From NCBI GenBank assembly GCA_015075405.1, contig JABTUK010000002.1:620001-684000 (forward strand): a stretch of DNA of 64,000 nucleotides, written 5' to 3'. Positions 26,066 to 34,239 of this stretch are shown piece after piece. The notes under the pieces were generated by a model that did not search any database, was not told where the DNA came from, and saw only the letters and a list, made by a program, of their open reading frames with translations. A program made the position numbers and the translations under genes. The number at the start of each line of letters is the position of its first letter. Positions within the stretch are counted from its first letter, which is position 1. The stretch is from Anaerolineales bacterium (GTDB taxonomy: Bacteria > Chloroflexota > Anaerolineae > 4572-78 > J111).

Positions 26066-26412
26066 AAGCCCATTTCGCTCCGTAACTCGTCGAGAAGATC
26101 TTGCAACTCTTTTTGGGTTACATCTTCCTGATCCGACTTGAAATATAGTAACAGCAAGTATAGCGTTGGTTCCGGTTGATCTTCGATACAGTACAACAGG
26201 CGATATCCACCACTTTTGCCCCGTGCCAGATCAGAATTTTGTACCCGTAATTTGCGAACTCTATTACCGCCAGGAATGGCAACCCCCAATTTTGGGTTTT
26301 CTACAAGCACTTTAATGGCATTACTCACATCGTTTTTAACATTTCGAAATCGTTTTTCTAACCGCTTTATACTTCGTTTAAAAGAGGTGGCAAGAACAGG
26401 TTTATAGCTCAT
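26062..26412 (-). CDS. RelE/ParE-type toxin
   Basis: 116 residues from ATG 26412. The fold pattern is visible: FKRSIKRLEKRFRNVKNDVS at the N-terminus, then GNRVRKLRVQNSDLARGKSG, GYRLLYCIEDQPE and TLYLLLLYFKSDQEDVTQKE. These are the strands and basic residues of the RelE/HigB superfamily. The likely activity is ribosome-dependent mRNA cutting, with gyrase inhibition as the ParE alternative. Its start overlaps the antitoxin's end by 11 bases, the usual arrangement for a type II pair with antitoxin first. Confidence 0.82.
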   Translation of the reverse strand: MSYKPVLATSFKRSIKRLEKRFRNVKNDVSNAIKVLVENPKLGVAIPGGNRVRKLRVQNSDLARGKSGGYRLLYCIEDQPEPTLYLLLLYFKSDQEDVTQKELQDLLDELRSEMGL

Positions 26413-26764
26413 CAAGTTCTTTTTCCCAGTCTACAGCGGGCGATTCCTTCTGAGCATGGGTAATTAATTGTTCCAGAATGGTTGAAGCAGCCAAGACCGC
26501 ATCTTCTACTTCTACTTCACGGTTAAAGAGGTTATCCAGGATTAGTTCAATTTGAGCGAAGGACTCAACATCTACTAATACGGCTTTTGCTTCGTCACCC
26601 TCGTAGACAATGGGAAATCTGTTCCGGTCCCATAGATTAGAGCTAACTTGGTCTTGTCCAATGTTGGCTTTTTGAAGGGTAGAAGTAACCTCACCCCCCG
26701 AGTCCCCCATCCGTTCGTAAACAATGTGCAGCTTACCTCTTTTCCAAAAATTAACCCAACTCAT
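26402..26764 (-). CDS. Antitoxin partner of the RelE-type toxin
   Basis: 120 residues from ATG 26764, with GAGG five bases upstream. The central part NRFPIVYEGDEAKAVLVDVE, then SFAQIELILDNLF, resembles Phd/YefM-type antitoxins, which bind DNA and the toxin. The acidic C-terminus (PAVDWEKELDEL) would be the toxin-binding tail. The N-terminal ~45 residues are unlike the family and may be a lineage-specific extension. It probably represses its own promoter in the 26765-27008 gap. Function is inferred mainly from the toxin next door. Confidence 0.65.
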   Translation of the reverse strand: MSWVNFWKRGKLHIVYERMGDSGGEVTSTLQKANIGQDQVSSNLWDRNRFPIVYEGDEAKAVLVDVESFAQIELILDNLFNREVEVEDAVLAASTILEQLITHAQKESPAVDWEKELDEL

Positions 26765-27008
26765 AGTCACCTCACTCTACCACATCTTTTCGTAAAAATT
26801 CTCCAACTTGTTTTGCATTATATCATAATCCTGACCAGAGGCTAAAGTGAAATAAAATTCTTTTGTGACGCCTATCGCAAACCTTTTGACAGCAACCCTC
26901 TTTTGCATTAGAATTATCTGACGTGCCCGGCTATCAATGGGCGCGGCATCAATGTACGTAGATGTACCTACATATCTCGCGCACAGACGCGTTTTCAAGG
27001 AGATTTTG

Positions 27009-29078
27009 ATGGCTGGCAGTTACTCAACAGACAAAATACGCAACGTGGTTCTCCTGGGGCACAGCGGGTGTGGCAAAACTTCATTAGCCGAGGCCATGCT
27101 GTTTAATTGTGGCGCAGTCAACCGCCTGGGCCGGGTTGAAGATGGCAACACGGTGTCCGACTACGACGAGGAAGAAATCCACCGCACCATGTCGCTGAAT
27201 TTGTCTGTCATTCCCTGCGAATGGGAAGGATATAAAATCAACGTTTTGGACGCCCCCGGTTATGCCGACTTTCAGGGCGAAATGCTGAGCGGCGTTCACG
27301 TGGCCGATGTGGTGGTGCTGGTGATGGACGCCTCCGCCGGGGTCGAAGTCGGCACCCAATTGGCCTGGCAGATGGCCGTAGATAACCAAAAACCGATTGC
27401 CATTTTCCTCAACAAAATGGACCGGCCCAACGCCAGTTACCGCCGGGTGATTGACCAACTCCGCCACACCTTTGAAGCCACCTTTGTGCCGATGGAACTA
27501 CCCATCCGCAAAGGTGACCATTTTGAAGGCGTGGTGGATATGATTACTCAAACCGCCCGCACCGGCAGCGGCAAAACCAGCGCCCCGCCCGACGACATGG
27601 CCGCCGACATCGAAGAGTTTCGCACCCAGGTAGTCGAATATGCGGCTGAGGGCGACGACGAATTGATGATGAAATATTTTGACGGAGAAACCTTAACCGA
27701 AGCCGAAATTGACCATGGCCTGCAAGCAGGGTTGGCCGCCCGGAAAATCGTGCCGGTCTTCTGCGGCTCGGCCACGGCCAACGTTGCGGTGCGCGGTTTT
27801 ATGCACACCATTGTCGAAACGTTTCCCACCCCTGCCGTCGAGATAACGGTTAAAAATGCTAAAACCAACGCCGACGAAAATTTAAAATGCGCTGCCAATG
27901 GTCCGCTGGTGGCCCAGGTCTTCAAAACAATTAATGACCAGTATGGCCGGCTCAGTTATCTGCGGGTCTGGTCGGGTACCCTCAAAGGCGACTCGCGAGC
28001 GTTTAACTGCCGCACCAACGAAGAAGAACGCATTGCCGGTCTTTTCTCACCCAGAGGTAAAGATCAGTTGGGTATGAGCGAGGCCATGGCCGGCGATATT
28101 GTCGGTGTGGTTAAGTTGGCCCATACCCATACCGGCGATACCTTGTGCGACAAGGCTCGCCAGCTCATCGTGCCAATGGTCAAGTACCCGGAACCGGTCT
28201 ACGCCGTTGCCCTGACGCCCAAAACCCAGGGTGACGCCGCCAAACTCGGCCCCAGTCTGACCCGCATTGCCGAAGAGGATTTGACCCTACGCCATCGCTA
28301 CGAGTCGGCCACCCGGCAAACCCTGCTGGAAGGCATGGGCGACACCCATGTGGATATTGCTGTGAAACGCATGGCCACCCGTTTTGGGCTAGGGGTTGAA
28401 ACGGCTGTACCCCGTGTGCCCATGCTAGAAACCGTCTCGCGGACAGCCTCGGCCCAGTACCGCCACAAAAAGCAAACCGGCGGCGCGGGTCAATTTGGCG
28501 AGGTTCACCTGCGGGTTGAACCGCAGGAGCGCGGGGCCGGCTTTGAGTTCAAAAGTGAAATCTTTGGCGGCTCAATCTCGCAGCCCTTCCTGCCCTCTAT
28601 TGAAAAGGGCATCAAGCAGGTTTTGGAGCAGGGCGTCATTGCCGGTTACCCGGTGGTAGATGTTAAAGCCATTGTCTACGATGGCAAGGAACATCCGGTT
28701 GACTCTAAAGATATCGCCTTCCAGATTGCCGGGCGCGAAGCTTTTAAATTGGCCGTAAAAGAGGCCGGCGCTATTTTGCTGGAACCGATTATGAATATGA
28801 CCATCACCGTGCCCGAAGAGTACACCGGCGATGTGACCAGCAATCTCAGCACCCGCCGCGGCCGCATGTCGGGCATGGAACAGGTACGCGGCAATACCAT
28901 CATCACCGCCCAAGCTCCGCTGGCCGAAGTGCAGCGCTATGCCACCGACCTGCGCTCGATTACCCAAGGCCGGGGAGTCTATACCATGACCCTCTCTCAC
29001 TACGAACCGGTGCCCAGCCATATCGCCAATGATATTATTGCCCAGGCTCAGAAAGAAAAGCAGGAAGAAAAGGATTAA
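27009..29078 (+). CDS. EF-G-like translational GTPase (EF-G2 type)
   Basis: 689 residues from ATG 27009, with AAGGAG six bases upstream. GTPase motifs are GHSGCGKTS (G1), DAPGYADF (G3) and NKMD (G4). The domain order of elongation factor G follows: domain II (GPLVAQVFKTINDQYGRLSY), III, IV (KKQTGGAGQFGEVHLRVEPQ) and V (STRRGRMSGMEQVRGNTII). G1 and G3 differ from canonical EF-G (AHVDAGKTT, DTPGHVDF), which places it in the EF-G-like paralogue group rather than the housekeeping factor. Roles of that group vary (ribosome protection, recycling, stress). The Mg/Co-chelatase gene follows after a repeat. Confidence 0.88.
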   Translation: MAGSYSTDKIRNVVLLGHSGCGKTSLAEAMLFNCGAVNRLGRVEDGNTVSDYDEEEIHRTMSLNLSVIPCEWEGYKINVLDAPGYADFQGEMLSGVHVADVVVLVMDASAGVEVGTQLAWQMAVDNQKPIAIFLNKMDRPNASYRRVIDQLRHTFEATFVPMELPIRKGDHFEGVVDMITQTARTGSGKTSAPPDDMAADIEEFRTQVVEYAAEGDDELMMKYFDGETLTEAEIDHGLQAGLAARKIVPVFCGSATANVAVRGFMHTIVETFPTPAVEITVKNAKTNADENLKCAANGPLVAQVFKTINDQYGRLSYLRVWSGTLKGDSRAFNCRTNEEERIAGLFSPRGKDQLGMSEAMAGDIVGVVKLAHTHTGDTLCDKARQLIVPMVKYPEPVYAVALTPKTQGDAAKLGPSLTRIAEEDLTLRHRYESATRQTLLEGMGDTHVDIAVKRMATRFGLGVETAVPRVPMLETVSRTASAQYRHKKQTGGAGQFGEVHLRVEPQERGAGFEFKSEIFGGSISQPFLPSIEKGIKQVLEQGVIAGYPVVDVKAIVYDGKEHPVDSKDIAFQIAGREAFKLAVKEAGAILLEPIMNMTITVPEEYTGDVTSNLSTRRGRMSGMEQVRGNTIITAQAPLAEVQRYATDLRSITQGRGVYTMTLSHYEPVPSHIANDIIAQAQKEKQEEKD

Positions 29079-29160
29079 AAGAATTAAGAATTAAAAATTA
29101 AGAATTAAGAATTTTTCTGTTTGACCCTCCTCTTTTTTCTAATTTCTTAATTCTTAACTC
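29076..29160. repeat. Word-type inverted repeat (TTAAGAATTAAG family)
   Basis: AAAGAATTAAGAATTAAAAA on the left is mirrored by TTCTAATTTCTTAATTCTTA on the right across a C/T-rich centre. It begins in the stop codon of the EF-G-like gene. It is the AT-rich counterpart of the other word repeats and would form a terminator-like hairpin. Confidence 0.8.
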
Positions 29161-29190
29161 ATAATAATCACTTAGAAGATTGGAAATACA

Positions 29191-30306
29191 ATGCCCTCAA
29201 TTTTTCCATTCACTGCCATTGTCGGTCAAGACCGCATGAAAATGGCCCTGATCTTAAATGCAATTAGCCCGCAAATCGGCGGGGTGCTGATCCGCGGCGA
29301 GCGCGGTACGGCCAAATCTACGGCGGCGCGGGCTATGGCGGCCCTCTTGCCGGAAATCGAGGTGTTTGCCGACTCGCCCTTTAACGACGACCCCAACGCC
29401 CCCGATACCTGGTCGGATTGGGCTAAAGATCGCCAGACGCAAGGGCAAGAGCTAAAAGTGGTCAAGCACCGCATCCGTTTTGTGGATTTGCCGGTCAGCG
29501 CCACCGAAGATCGAGTGGTCGGCACACTCGACATCGAAAAGGCCATTAAAAAGGGCGAGCGGCATTTTGAACCGGGCGTGCTGGCGGCGGCTAACCGTGG
29601 CCTGCTTTATGTTGACGAGGTTAACCTGTTGGATGACCACGTGGTTGATCTGCTGCTCGACTCGGCGGCGATGGGGGTCAACGTGGTCGAGCGCGAAGGT
29701 ATCAGCTTTGCTCACCCGGCCCGCTTTATCTTTGTCGGCACCATGAACCCGGAAGAAGGCGACCTGCGCCCGCAGCTGCTCGACCGTTTTGCCCTGTGTG
29801 TGGACATCCAGAGCATCTCTAATGCGGCGGCGCGCATGGAAATTTTGGAGCGCACCCTTAAGTTTGATCGCAACCCTGAGCAATTTTACCAGGAGTGGCA
29901 GCCCAAAGAAACCGAACTGGCCGATAAAATCACCCAGGCCCGCCAAACCCTGCCTAAAGTGGTTTACAACCGGCGTGACCTGTATACCATCGCCGAATTG
30001 ATGGCCGAAATGAAGGTGGACGGTCACCGGGGCGATATCGTCATTTTGCGCACTGCTCTGGCCCACGCCGCCTTCAACGGTCGGGAGAAGATTAATTTGC
30101 CCGACATTCTGATGGCCGCCGAACTGGCCCTGCCGCACCGGCTCAAACGCCAGCCATTCCAGGATACCACCGCCCAATTCCAGGCGCTCGAAGAACGCCT
30201 GAAGCAAGTGCGCGAGGAAGCGGCTGAAAAGGTGGAGCAGCAGGCTACCTCCAGCGAAGCCCAGAATATGATGACCGAGGAAAAAAAAACGATAACGAAG
30301 CGGTAG
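29191..30306 (+). CDS. Mg/Co-chelatase AAA+ subunit (ChlI-like), unshifted product of a chlI/chlD-type gene
   Basis: 371 residues. Motifs are Walker A RGERGTAKST (37-46), the insert AKDRQTQGQELKVVKHRIRF, Walker B RGLLYVDEVNLL, the sensor GTMNPEEGDLRPQLLDRF and the C-terminal lid. The nearly intact AAA+ site fits an active small subunit. It ends TEEKKTITKR just after an A9 run. A -1 shift on that run joins it to the VWA region in one 684-residue protein of the fused ChlD/CobT type. Programmed frameshifting that yields both small and medium cobalt-chelatase subunits from one chlD gene has been described, and this gene has the same layout. No CobN or ChlH is in the window. Confidence 0.88.
   Translation: MPSIFPFTAIVGQDRMKMALILNAISPQIGGVLIRGERGTAKSTAARAMAALLPEIEVFADSPFNDDPNAPDTWSDWAKDRQTQGQELKVVKHRIRFVDLPVSATEDRVVGTLDIEKAIKKGERHFEPGVLAAANRGLLYVDEVNLLDDHVVDLLLDSAAMGVNVVEREGISFAHPARFIFVGTMNPEEGDLRPQLLDRFALCVDIQSISNAAARMEILERTLKFDRNPEQFYQEWQPKETELADKITQARQTLPKVVYNRRDLYTIAELMAEMKVDGHRGDIVILRTALAHAAFNGREKINLPDILMAAELALPHRLKRQPFQDTTAQFQALEERLKQVREEAAEKVEQQATSSEAQNMMTEEKKTITKR
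30282..30288 (+). promoter_or_regulatory. A_AAA_AAA slippery site for -1 frameshifting
   Basis: Nine A residues (30281-30289) place zero-frame codons GAA AAA AAA ACG over a perfect -1 slippery heptamer. A GAGGA sequence just upstream could act as an internal Shine-Dalgarno stimulator. CCCC-TTCGCA-GGGG about 40 bases downstream could form a small hairpin. The zero-frame stop comes at 30304-30306, only five codons later. A plain indel or assembly error in the homopolymer is the alternative. Confidence 0.65.
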
Positions 30307-31244
30307 ACCCCGACTCCAACCAGCAAGTTCCCCCTTCGCAGGGGTTGCCGCCGCAGCCCGACAAATCCAACCAGGCCTCCGGCGATAAAAGCCAGGCCAA
30401 CACCCCTATTACCATCGGCCAGGATTTTGCCACCCGCCGGCTGCAAACCCCCCTCGATAAAATGACCCGCCAGACGGCGGGCAAACGTAGTTACACCCGC
30501 ACCGACCGCAAGCGGGGCCGCTATATCCAGGCGCGCCCCGCGCAAGGCAAACCCAAAGATGTGGCCTTCGACGCCACCTTCCGCGCCGCCGCGCCCTTTC
30601 AACTGGGCCGCGACCGCTCCGAGCGTGCCCTGGCCGTCGAGCGGCAGGATATTCAGGACAAAGTCCGGGTGCGCCGCGCCGCCAATCTGATCCTTTTTGT
30701 GGTAGACGCCAGTTGGAGTATGGCCGCTGCCGAGCGCATGGAAGCTACCAAAGGCGCGATCATGAGCTTATTACTCGATGCCTACCAGCGCCGCGACCAG
30801 GTGGGTCTGGTGGTCTTTCAGAAAGAGGAAGCCCGGCTGGTCCTGCCGCCCACCTCCAGCGTTGAATTAGCCAAACATGCCCTGGCCGATGTGCCGGTCG
30901 GCGGCAAAACGCCGTTGTCGGCCGGGCTGTTGTTGGCCCACCGGGTGTTGACCCAACAAAAGCGGCTCCACCCCGAAATTATGGCTATGATGATCCTGCT
31001 GACCGACGGCGCGGGCAACGTTTCCGTGACCGATTTACCGGCCCAGGAAGAGGCCCATCGCGTGGCCAAGATGATCGAGGAAGAGGGTATCCGCTCGGTG
31101 GTGATTAATATGGAGCACGCCAGCTTTGATCGCGGCCTGGCCCAGGCCCTGGCCGACGAACTGCACGGCCCCTGCTATACCCTGGGTGAACTCAAAGCAG
31201 ATACGCTCTATCGCACCGTGAAGGATGAGTTGAGGTTGGGGTAA
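30288..31244 (+). CDS. VWA (ChlD/CobT-type) part of the chelatase, reached by -1 frameshift
   Basis: 318 codons in the -1 frame relative to the ChlI-like part. A Pro/Gln/Asp-rich linker (about 75 residues) leads to RRAANLILFVVDASWSMAAA, the MIDAS motif (DxSxS), then GGKTPLSAGLLLAHRVL and ILLTDGAGN. This integrin-like domain docks the ATPase to the large chelatase subunit. No ATG exists near the beginning and the first possible start (TTG 30345) has no ribosome site. This supports translation as the tail of the upstream gene rather than as a separate protein. Length and order of the joined product match single-gene ChlD proteins of non-photosynthetic bacteria. Confidence 0.85.
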   Translation, partial: NDNEAVDPDSNQQVPPSQGLPPQPDKSNQASGDKSQANTPITIGQDFATRRLQTPLDKMTRQTAGKRSYTRTDRKRGRYIQARPAQGKPKDVAFDATFRAAAPFQLGRDRSERALAVERQDIQDKVRVRRAANLILFVVDASWSMAAAERMEATKGAIMSLLLDAYQRRDQVGLVVFQKEEARLVLPPTSSVELAKHALADVPVGGKTPLSAGLLLAHRVLTQQKRLHPEIMAMMILLTDGAGNVSVTDLPAQEEAHRVAKMIEEEGIRSVVINMEHASFDRGLAQALADELHGPCYTLGELKADTLYRTVKDELRLG

Positions 31245-31307
31245 TTCAATGTATAATTGTGAACAGTGATTTGATTATGACTGAGTTTGGAATGGTGGAG
31301 GAAAGCT

Positions 31308-31742
31308 ATGGAAGAATTGTTGGAGTTGAAAGAATACCTTGAACAACAGCGATATGCGGAGGCATTAGCTTTAATCGGGGAAATGGAAGAGATGAGCCGC
31401 GACGACAAGATTAACAAGATTTACAGCTACACCGTCATCCTACTTTTGCACCTGATTAAGCAGCAAGCCGAGAAACGTTCTACCCGTTCCTGGGAATTTT
31501 CTATCTGGAACGCTGCGCATGAGATTCAACGGATCAACAAGCGCCGTAAAACGGGTGGACATTACCTGGAAAGTGCCGACCTGGTCGAAATTTTGGATGA
31601 AGCCTTTCCAACAGCTTTGAAAAAAGCAACCCTGGAAGCGTTCGAGGGTCGGTATGAAGCCGAACAACTCATTAGTTTTTTTGACCCAGAACGCATTAAA
31701 CAACAAGCGTTAGACATGTTGTTACAGGAGCAAAGCCAATGA
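31308..31742 (+). CDS. DUF29-like small helical protein
   Basis: 144 residues from ATG 31308, with GGAGGA six bases upstream. It is largely helical. It contains STRSWEFSIWNAAHEIQRIN near residues 60-79, resembling the SW...SI pattern of DUF29 proteins, and it is rich in charged residues. No enzyme motif is seen. Its stop overlaps the next gene's ATG (ATGA), so the two are co-translated. Function unknown; family assignment moderate. Confidence 0.6.
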   Translation: MEELLELKEYLEQQRYAEALALIGEMEEMSRDDKINKIYSYTVILLLHLIKQQAEKRSTRSWEFSIWNAAHEIQRINKRRKTGGHYLESADLVEILDEAFPTALKKATLEAFEGRYEAEQLISFFDPERIKQQALDMLLQEQSQ

Positions 31743-32725
31743 CCGTTTCCATGACCAAACGCCAACGCCTTGAGGCGACCTTTGCCGGTGCGCCGGTGGA
31801 CCGGCCCGCCGTAGCCCTGTGGCGGCACTGGCCGGTGGATGACCGCTACGGCGCTGAACTGGCCCGCGCCCACCTGGAATTTCAGCGGACTTATGATTTT
31901 GATTTTATCAAAGTGACGCCCAGCAGCGATTTTATGGTGGCCGGCTACGGCGCGGAAAGCCACTGGGTGGGCAACGAGGAAGGCACCCGCGAATGGGGGC
32001 CGCGGATCATTCAATCGGCGGAAGATTGGCTCAAGCTCAAGCCGTTGGACCCAGGCCAGGGTTTGTTTGGCGAGGTGATTGAGGCCAATAAACTGTTGGG
32101 CCAGGCTTTGGGCGAGGAAGTGCCTTTTATCCAGACCATCTTTAACCCGCTGTCGCAGGCCAAAAACCTGGCCGGGCCGCGACTGCTGGCCGATCTGCGC
32201 CAGCACCCCGACGCAGTGAAAGCCGGACTGGCCGCGCTAACCGAGTCCACCCTCCGCTTTATCGAGGCCCTGCGCCAGTCAACCGGAGCCGCCGGTATCT
32301 TTCTGGCTGTGCAGCACGCCACCTACGATCTGCTGACCGAAGTCGAATACCGCGACATCTGCCAGCCGCTCGATTTGCAAATTCTGGCGGCAACGGAGGG
32401 CATGTGGTTTAACTTGCTGCACCTGCACGGGGTCAATGTGATGTTTGACCTGGTGGCTAATTACCCGGTCCAGGCCATCAACTGGCACGATGTGGAAACG
32501 CCCCCGTCGCTGGGTGAGGCCATGCGCCGCACCGACAAAGCTTTGTGCGGCGGGCTGCGCCAGTGGGAAACCATGCTGCGTGGCACGCCGGAGACCGTTC
32601 AGGCCGAAGCCAAAGCCGCGCTGGAAGCCACCGGCGGCTGGCGCTTTATTCTCGGCGCCGGCTGTGTCACTCCGATCATTGCGCCGACCTGCAACATTTG
32701 GGCCGCGCGGAAAGCGGTGGAATAG
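31739..32725 (+). CDS. Uroporphyrinogen decarboxylase-family protein
   Basis: 328 residues with the URO-D/MtaA fold pattern: MTKRQRLEATFAGAPVDRPA, FDFIKVTPSSDF, a long helical middle, LLHLHGVNVMFDLVANYPVQ and WHDVETPPSLGEAMR near the C-terminus. It lacks the exact N-terminal RxPxWxMRQAGR site of true HemE. A methyltransferase or corrinoid-related relative is therefore more likely than haem synthesis. It starts inside the DUF29-like gene's stop codon, so the pair is coupled. Confidence 0.8.
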   Translation: MTVSMTKRQRLEATFAGAPVDRPAVALWRHWPVDDRYGAELARAHLEFQRTYDFDFIKVTPSSDFMVAGYGAESHWVGNEEGTREWGPRIIQSAEDWLKLKPLDPGQGLFGEVIEANKLLGQALGEEVPFIQTIFNPLSQAKNLAGPRLLADLRQHPDAVKAGLAALTESTLRFIEALRQSTGAAGIFLAVQHATYDLLTEVEYRDICQPLDLQILAATEGMWFNLLHLHGVNVMFDLVANYPVQAINWHDVETPPSLGEAMRRTDKALCGGLRQWETMLRGTPETVQAEAKAALEATGGWRFILGAGCVTPIIAPTCNIWAARKAVE

Positions 32726-32816
32726 GAGACGCGAGGACGCGAAGAGGCGAGGAGACGAAGTAAATATCTCCTCGCCTCTTCGCCTCACGAGTCATCGCCT
32801 CCTCGCTTCACAAGTC
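32726..32816. repeat. Word-type inverted repeat (CGAGGAGACGAAG family)
   Basis: GACGCGAGGACGCGAAGAGG on the left is mirrored by CTCCTCGCCTCTTCGCCTCA on the right. GCCTCACGAGTCATCGC from the right arm recurs at 58286-58311. It fills the gap before the Nudix gene, whose ATG lies directly after it, so the repeat makes up the leader of that gene. Confidence 0.8.
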
Positions 32817-32819
32817 ATC

Positions 32820-33380
32820 ATGGCTGATACCCCCGACGAAATCACCCTCACCGCTGAAGAAGCGGCCTCGCTGCGGCAGGGCTTTCGCTACTGCCCGCGC
32901 TGTGGCCGAGAAATGACAGATCGGCTGGCTTATGGCCGCTTGCGCCGGGTTTGTTCCGACTCGGAGTGCCGTTTTGTCCAGTTCATTGATCCCAAGGTCG
33001 GCGCGGCGGTGCTGGCCCTGAGCGACGACAACCGGGTGCTGCTGGTCAGGCGCAGCGCCGACCCCGCCCGCGGCACGTGGTGTCTGCCCGGCGGCTTTAT
33101 GGAAATCGGTGAGACGCCCCAGACGACGGCCATCCGCGAATGTCAGGAGGAAAGCGGCTTCACGGTGGAGATCGCCGGCCTGATTGACGTGTATTATTAC
33201 GAGAATTATCGCGGCAGCGGGGTGTTGATTGTCTATCACGGGCGCATTAGCGGCGGCGCGGCCCAACCCAACGACGATGCCGACGCCGTAGCCCTCTTTG
33301 GCCCGGACGACCTGCCGCCCGACATCGGCTTTGCCTCCAACCTCGACGCCCTGGCCCGCTGGCGCGAGGGAAGACTCTAA
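32820..33380 (+). CDS. Nudix hydrolase with N-terminal zinc ribbon
   Basis: 186 residues from ATG 32820. The N-terminal zinc-binding part YCPRCGREM...RRVCSDSECRF precedes a full Nudix box (GGFMEIGETPQTTAIRECQE then ESGFTV). This layout is like NudC-type or ADP-ribose-type pyrophosphatases, but the SQPWPFPxS motif of NudC is absent. It probably hydrolyses a nucleoside-diphosphate-linked compound. The start has no clear ribosome site because repeat DNA forms the leader. Confidence 0.85.
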   Translation: MADTPDEITLTAEEAASLRQGFRYCPRCGREMTDRLAYGRLRRVCSDSECRFVQFIDPKVGAAVLALSDDNRVLLVRRSADPARGTWCLPGGFMEIGETPQTTAIRECQEESGFTVEIAGLIDVYYYENYRGSGVLIVYHGRISGGAAQPNDDADAVALFGPDDLPPDIGFASNLDALARWREGRL

Positions 33381-33384
33381 ATAA

Positions 33385-34212
33385 TTACTCCTCTTCAAAA
33401 AAATGCGACCACTCCGTGCCTGAAAACTCTCTCTTCAGAGACTCGTAATTTGCAATCAAAGTCGAGAGGTTTTCGGGATTCAGCTTAATATACTCACTTT
33501 TTGGATTGTAAAAAGGTAGTCCCAAGAAATTGGTGATCTTTTCAATTTCTGGGTTGAGTCTGCTTACTAAATCCTCGTAATAGATGGTAAGGATGGGATG
33601 GGAGCGAAACTTATTGTCGAACTCGGCTTCTAAACTTGTTAAGGTTTTGAATTCGGTCACTAATTCTTCATAGGTAAATTCAACCTTTCGCCCCCGGATG
33701 TCTTGCAAGTAATCTTCGTAGCTAAGTTCAACCTTTCGCTTCTGGATGTCCTTTAACTGGTTCCCCTTCGTTGCTTTTGAAATTTTGGTCTGCTGGCTAA
33801 TTTTCTTTGACAGTAGCGTTTGTAAAATATTTCTTCGCTTGAGGTGGATTACGTGAAGCTGCTGCATCTCGATCAATTCAGGCCATATTCCACAGTTTTT
33901 GTCGTCGTAGGGTTGAAGGTAAAAAATCTTGAACCCGACAGCTTTTACATTGGGCGGCTGCTTACAGAAAGCTTTATTGAGGATGTCTCGGTAATCTCTG
34001 CCATTTAATCTTAGAAATATTTCTCCTCTGGCATAAATGTTGGGATGAGAATCCAACAATGAAATCAGCCAAGTTGATCCAATTCTGGGTCTACCTAGCA
34101 CAATGAACCGTTTGTAATGGTCGTGCCCAAACAGGCTGAAAGCACGATGCCAAAGATAATCAGCGGCTACATCGGGCTGTTGAATGGCTTTTTTTAGCTT
34201 TGCTATTTCCAT
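33385..34212 (-). CDS. Sulfotransferase-family protein
   Basis: 275 residues. The PAPS 5'-phosphosulfate loop is seen in RFIVLGRPRIGSTWLISLL (near residue 35), with SHPNIYARGEIF following. The 3'-phosphate region and IYYEDLVSRLNPEIEKITNF complete the sulfotransferase pattern. It would transfer sulfate to a glycan or lipid. Residues KDIQKRKVELSYEDYL and QDIRGRKVEFTYEEL are a tandem copy (DNA period 48 bases, 33665-33760). Codon use is AT-richer than in its neighbours, a sign of transfer. It is convergent with the Nudix gene, 4 bases apart. Confidence 0.82.
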   Translation of the reverse strand: MEIAKLKKAIQQPDVAADYLWHRAFSLFGHDHYKRFIVLGRPRIGSTWLISLLDSHPNIYARGEIFLRLNGRDYRDILNKAFCKQPPNVKAVGFKIFYLQPYDDKNCGIWPELIEMQQLHVIHLKRRNILQTLLSKKISQQTKISKATKGNQLKDIQKRKVELSYEDYLQDIRGRKVEFTYEELVTEFKTLTSLEAEFDNKFRSHPILTIYYEDLVSRLNPEIEKITNFLGLPFYNPKSEYIKLNPENLSTLIANYESLKREFSGTEWSHFFEEE

Positions 34213-34239
34213 CGAGTGAGTCCGGGTGGTGTAATTGCC

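Noticed and set aside
26777-26908. 43-residue open frame on the minus strand ahead of the antitoxin
   Set aside because: No ribosome site, no family resemblance, and it occupies the likely promoter gap between divergent genes.
30345-31244. Separate VWA gene starting at TTG 30345
   Set aside because: No ribosome site and no ATG. The frame is open back to the slippery site, so it is better explained as the shifted tail of the chelatase gene.
32445-32819. Nudix gene extended upstream
   Set aside because: The extension reads through the URO-D gene in another frame and through repeat DNA.
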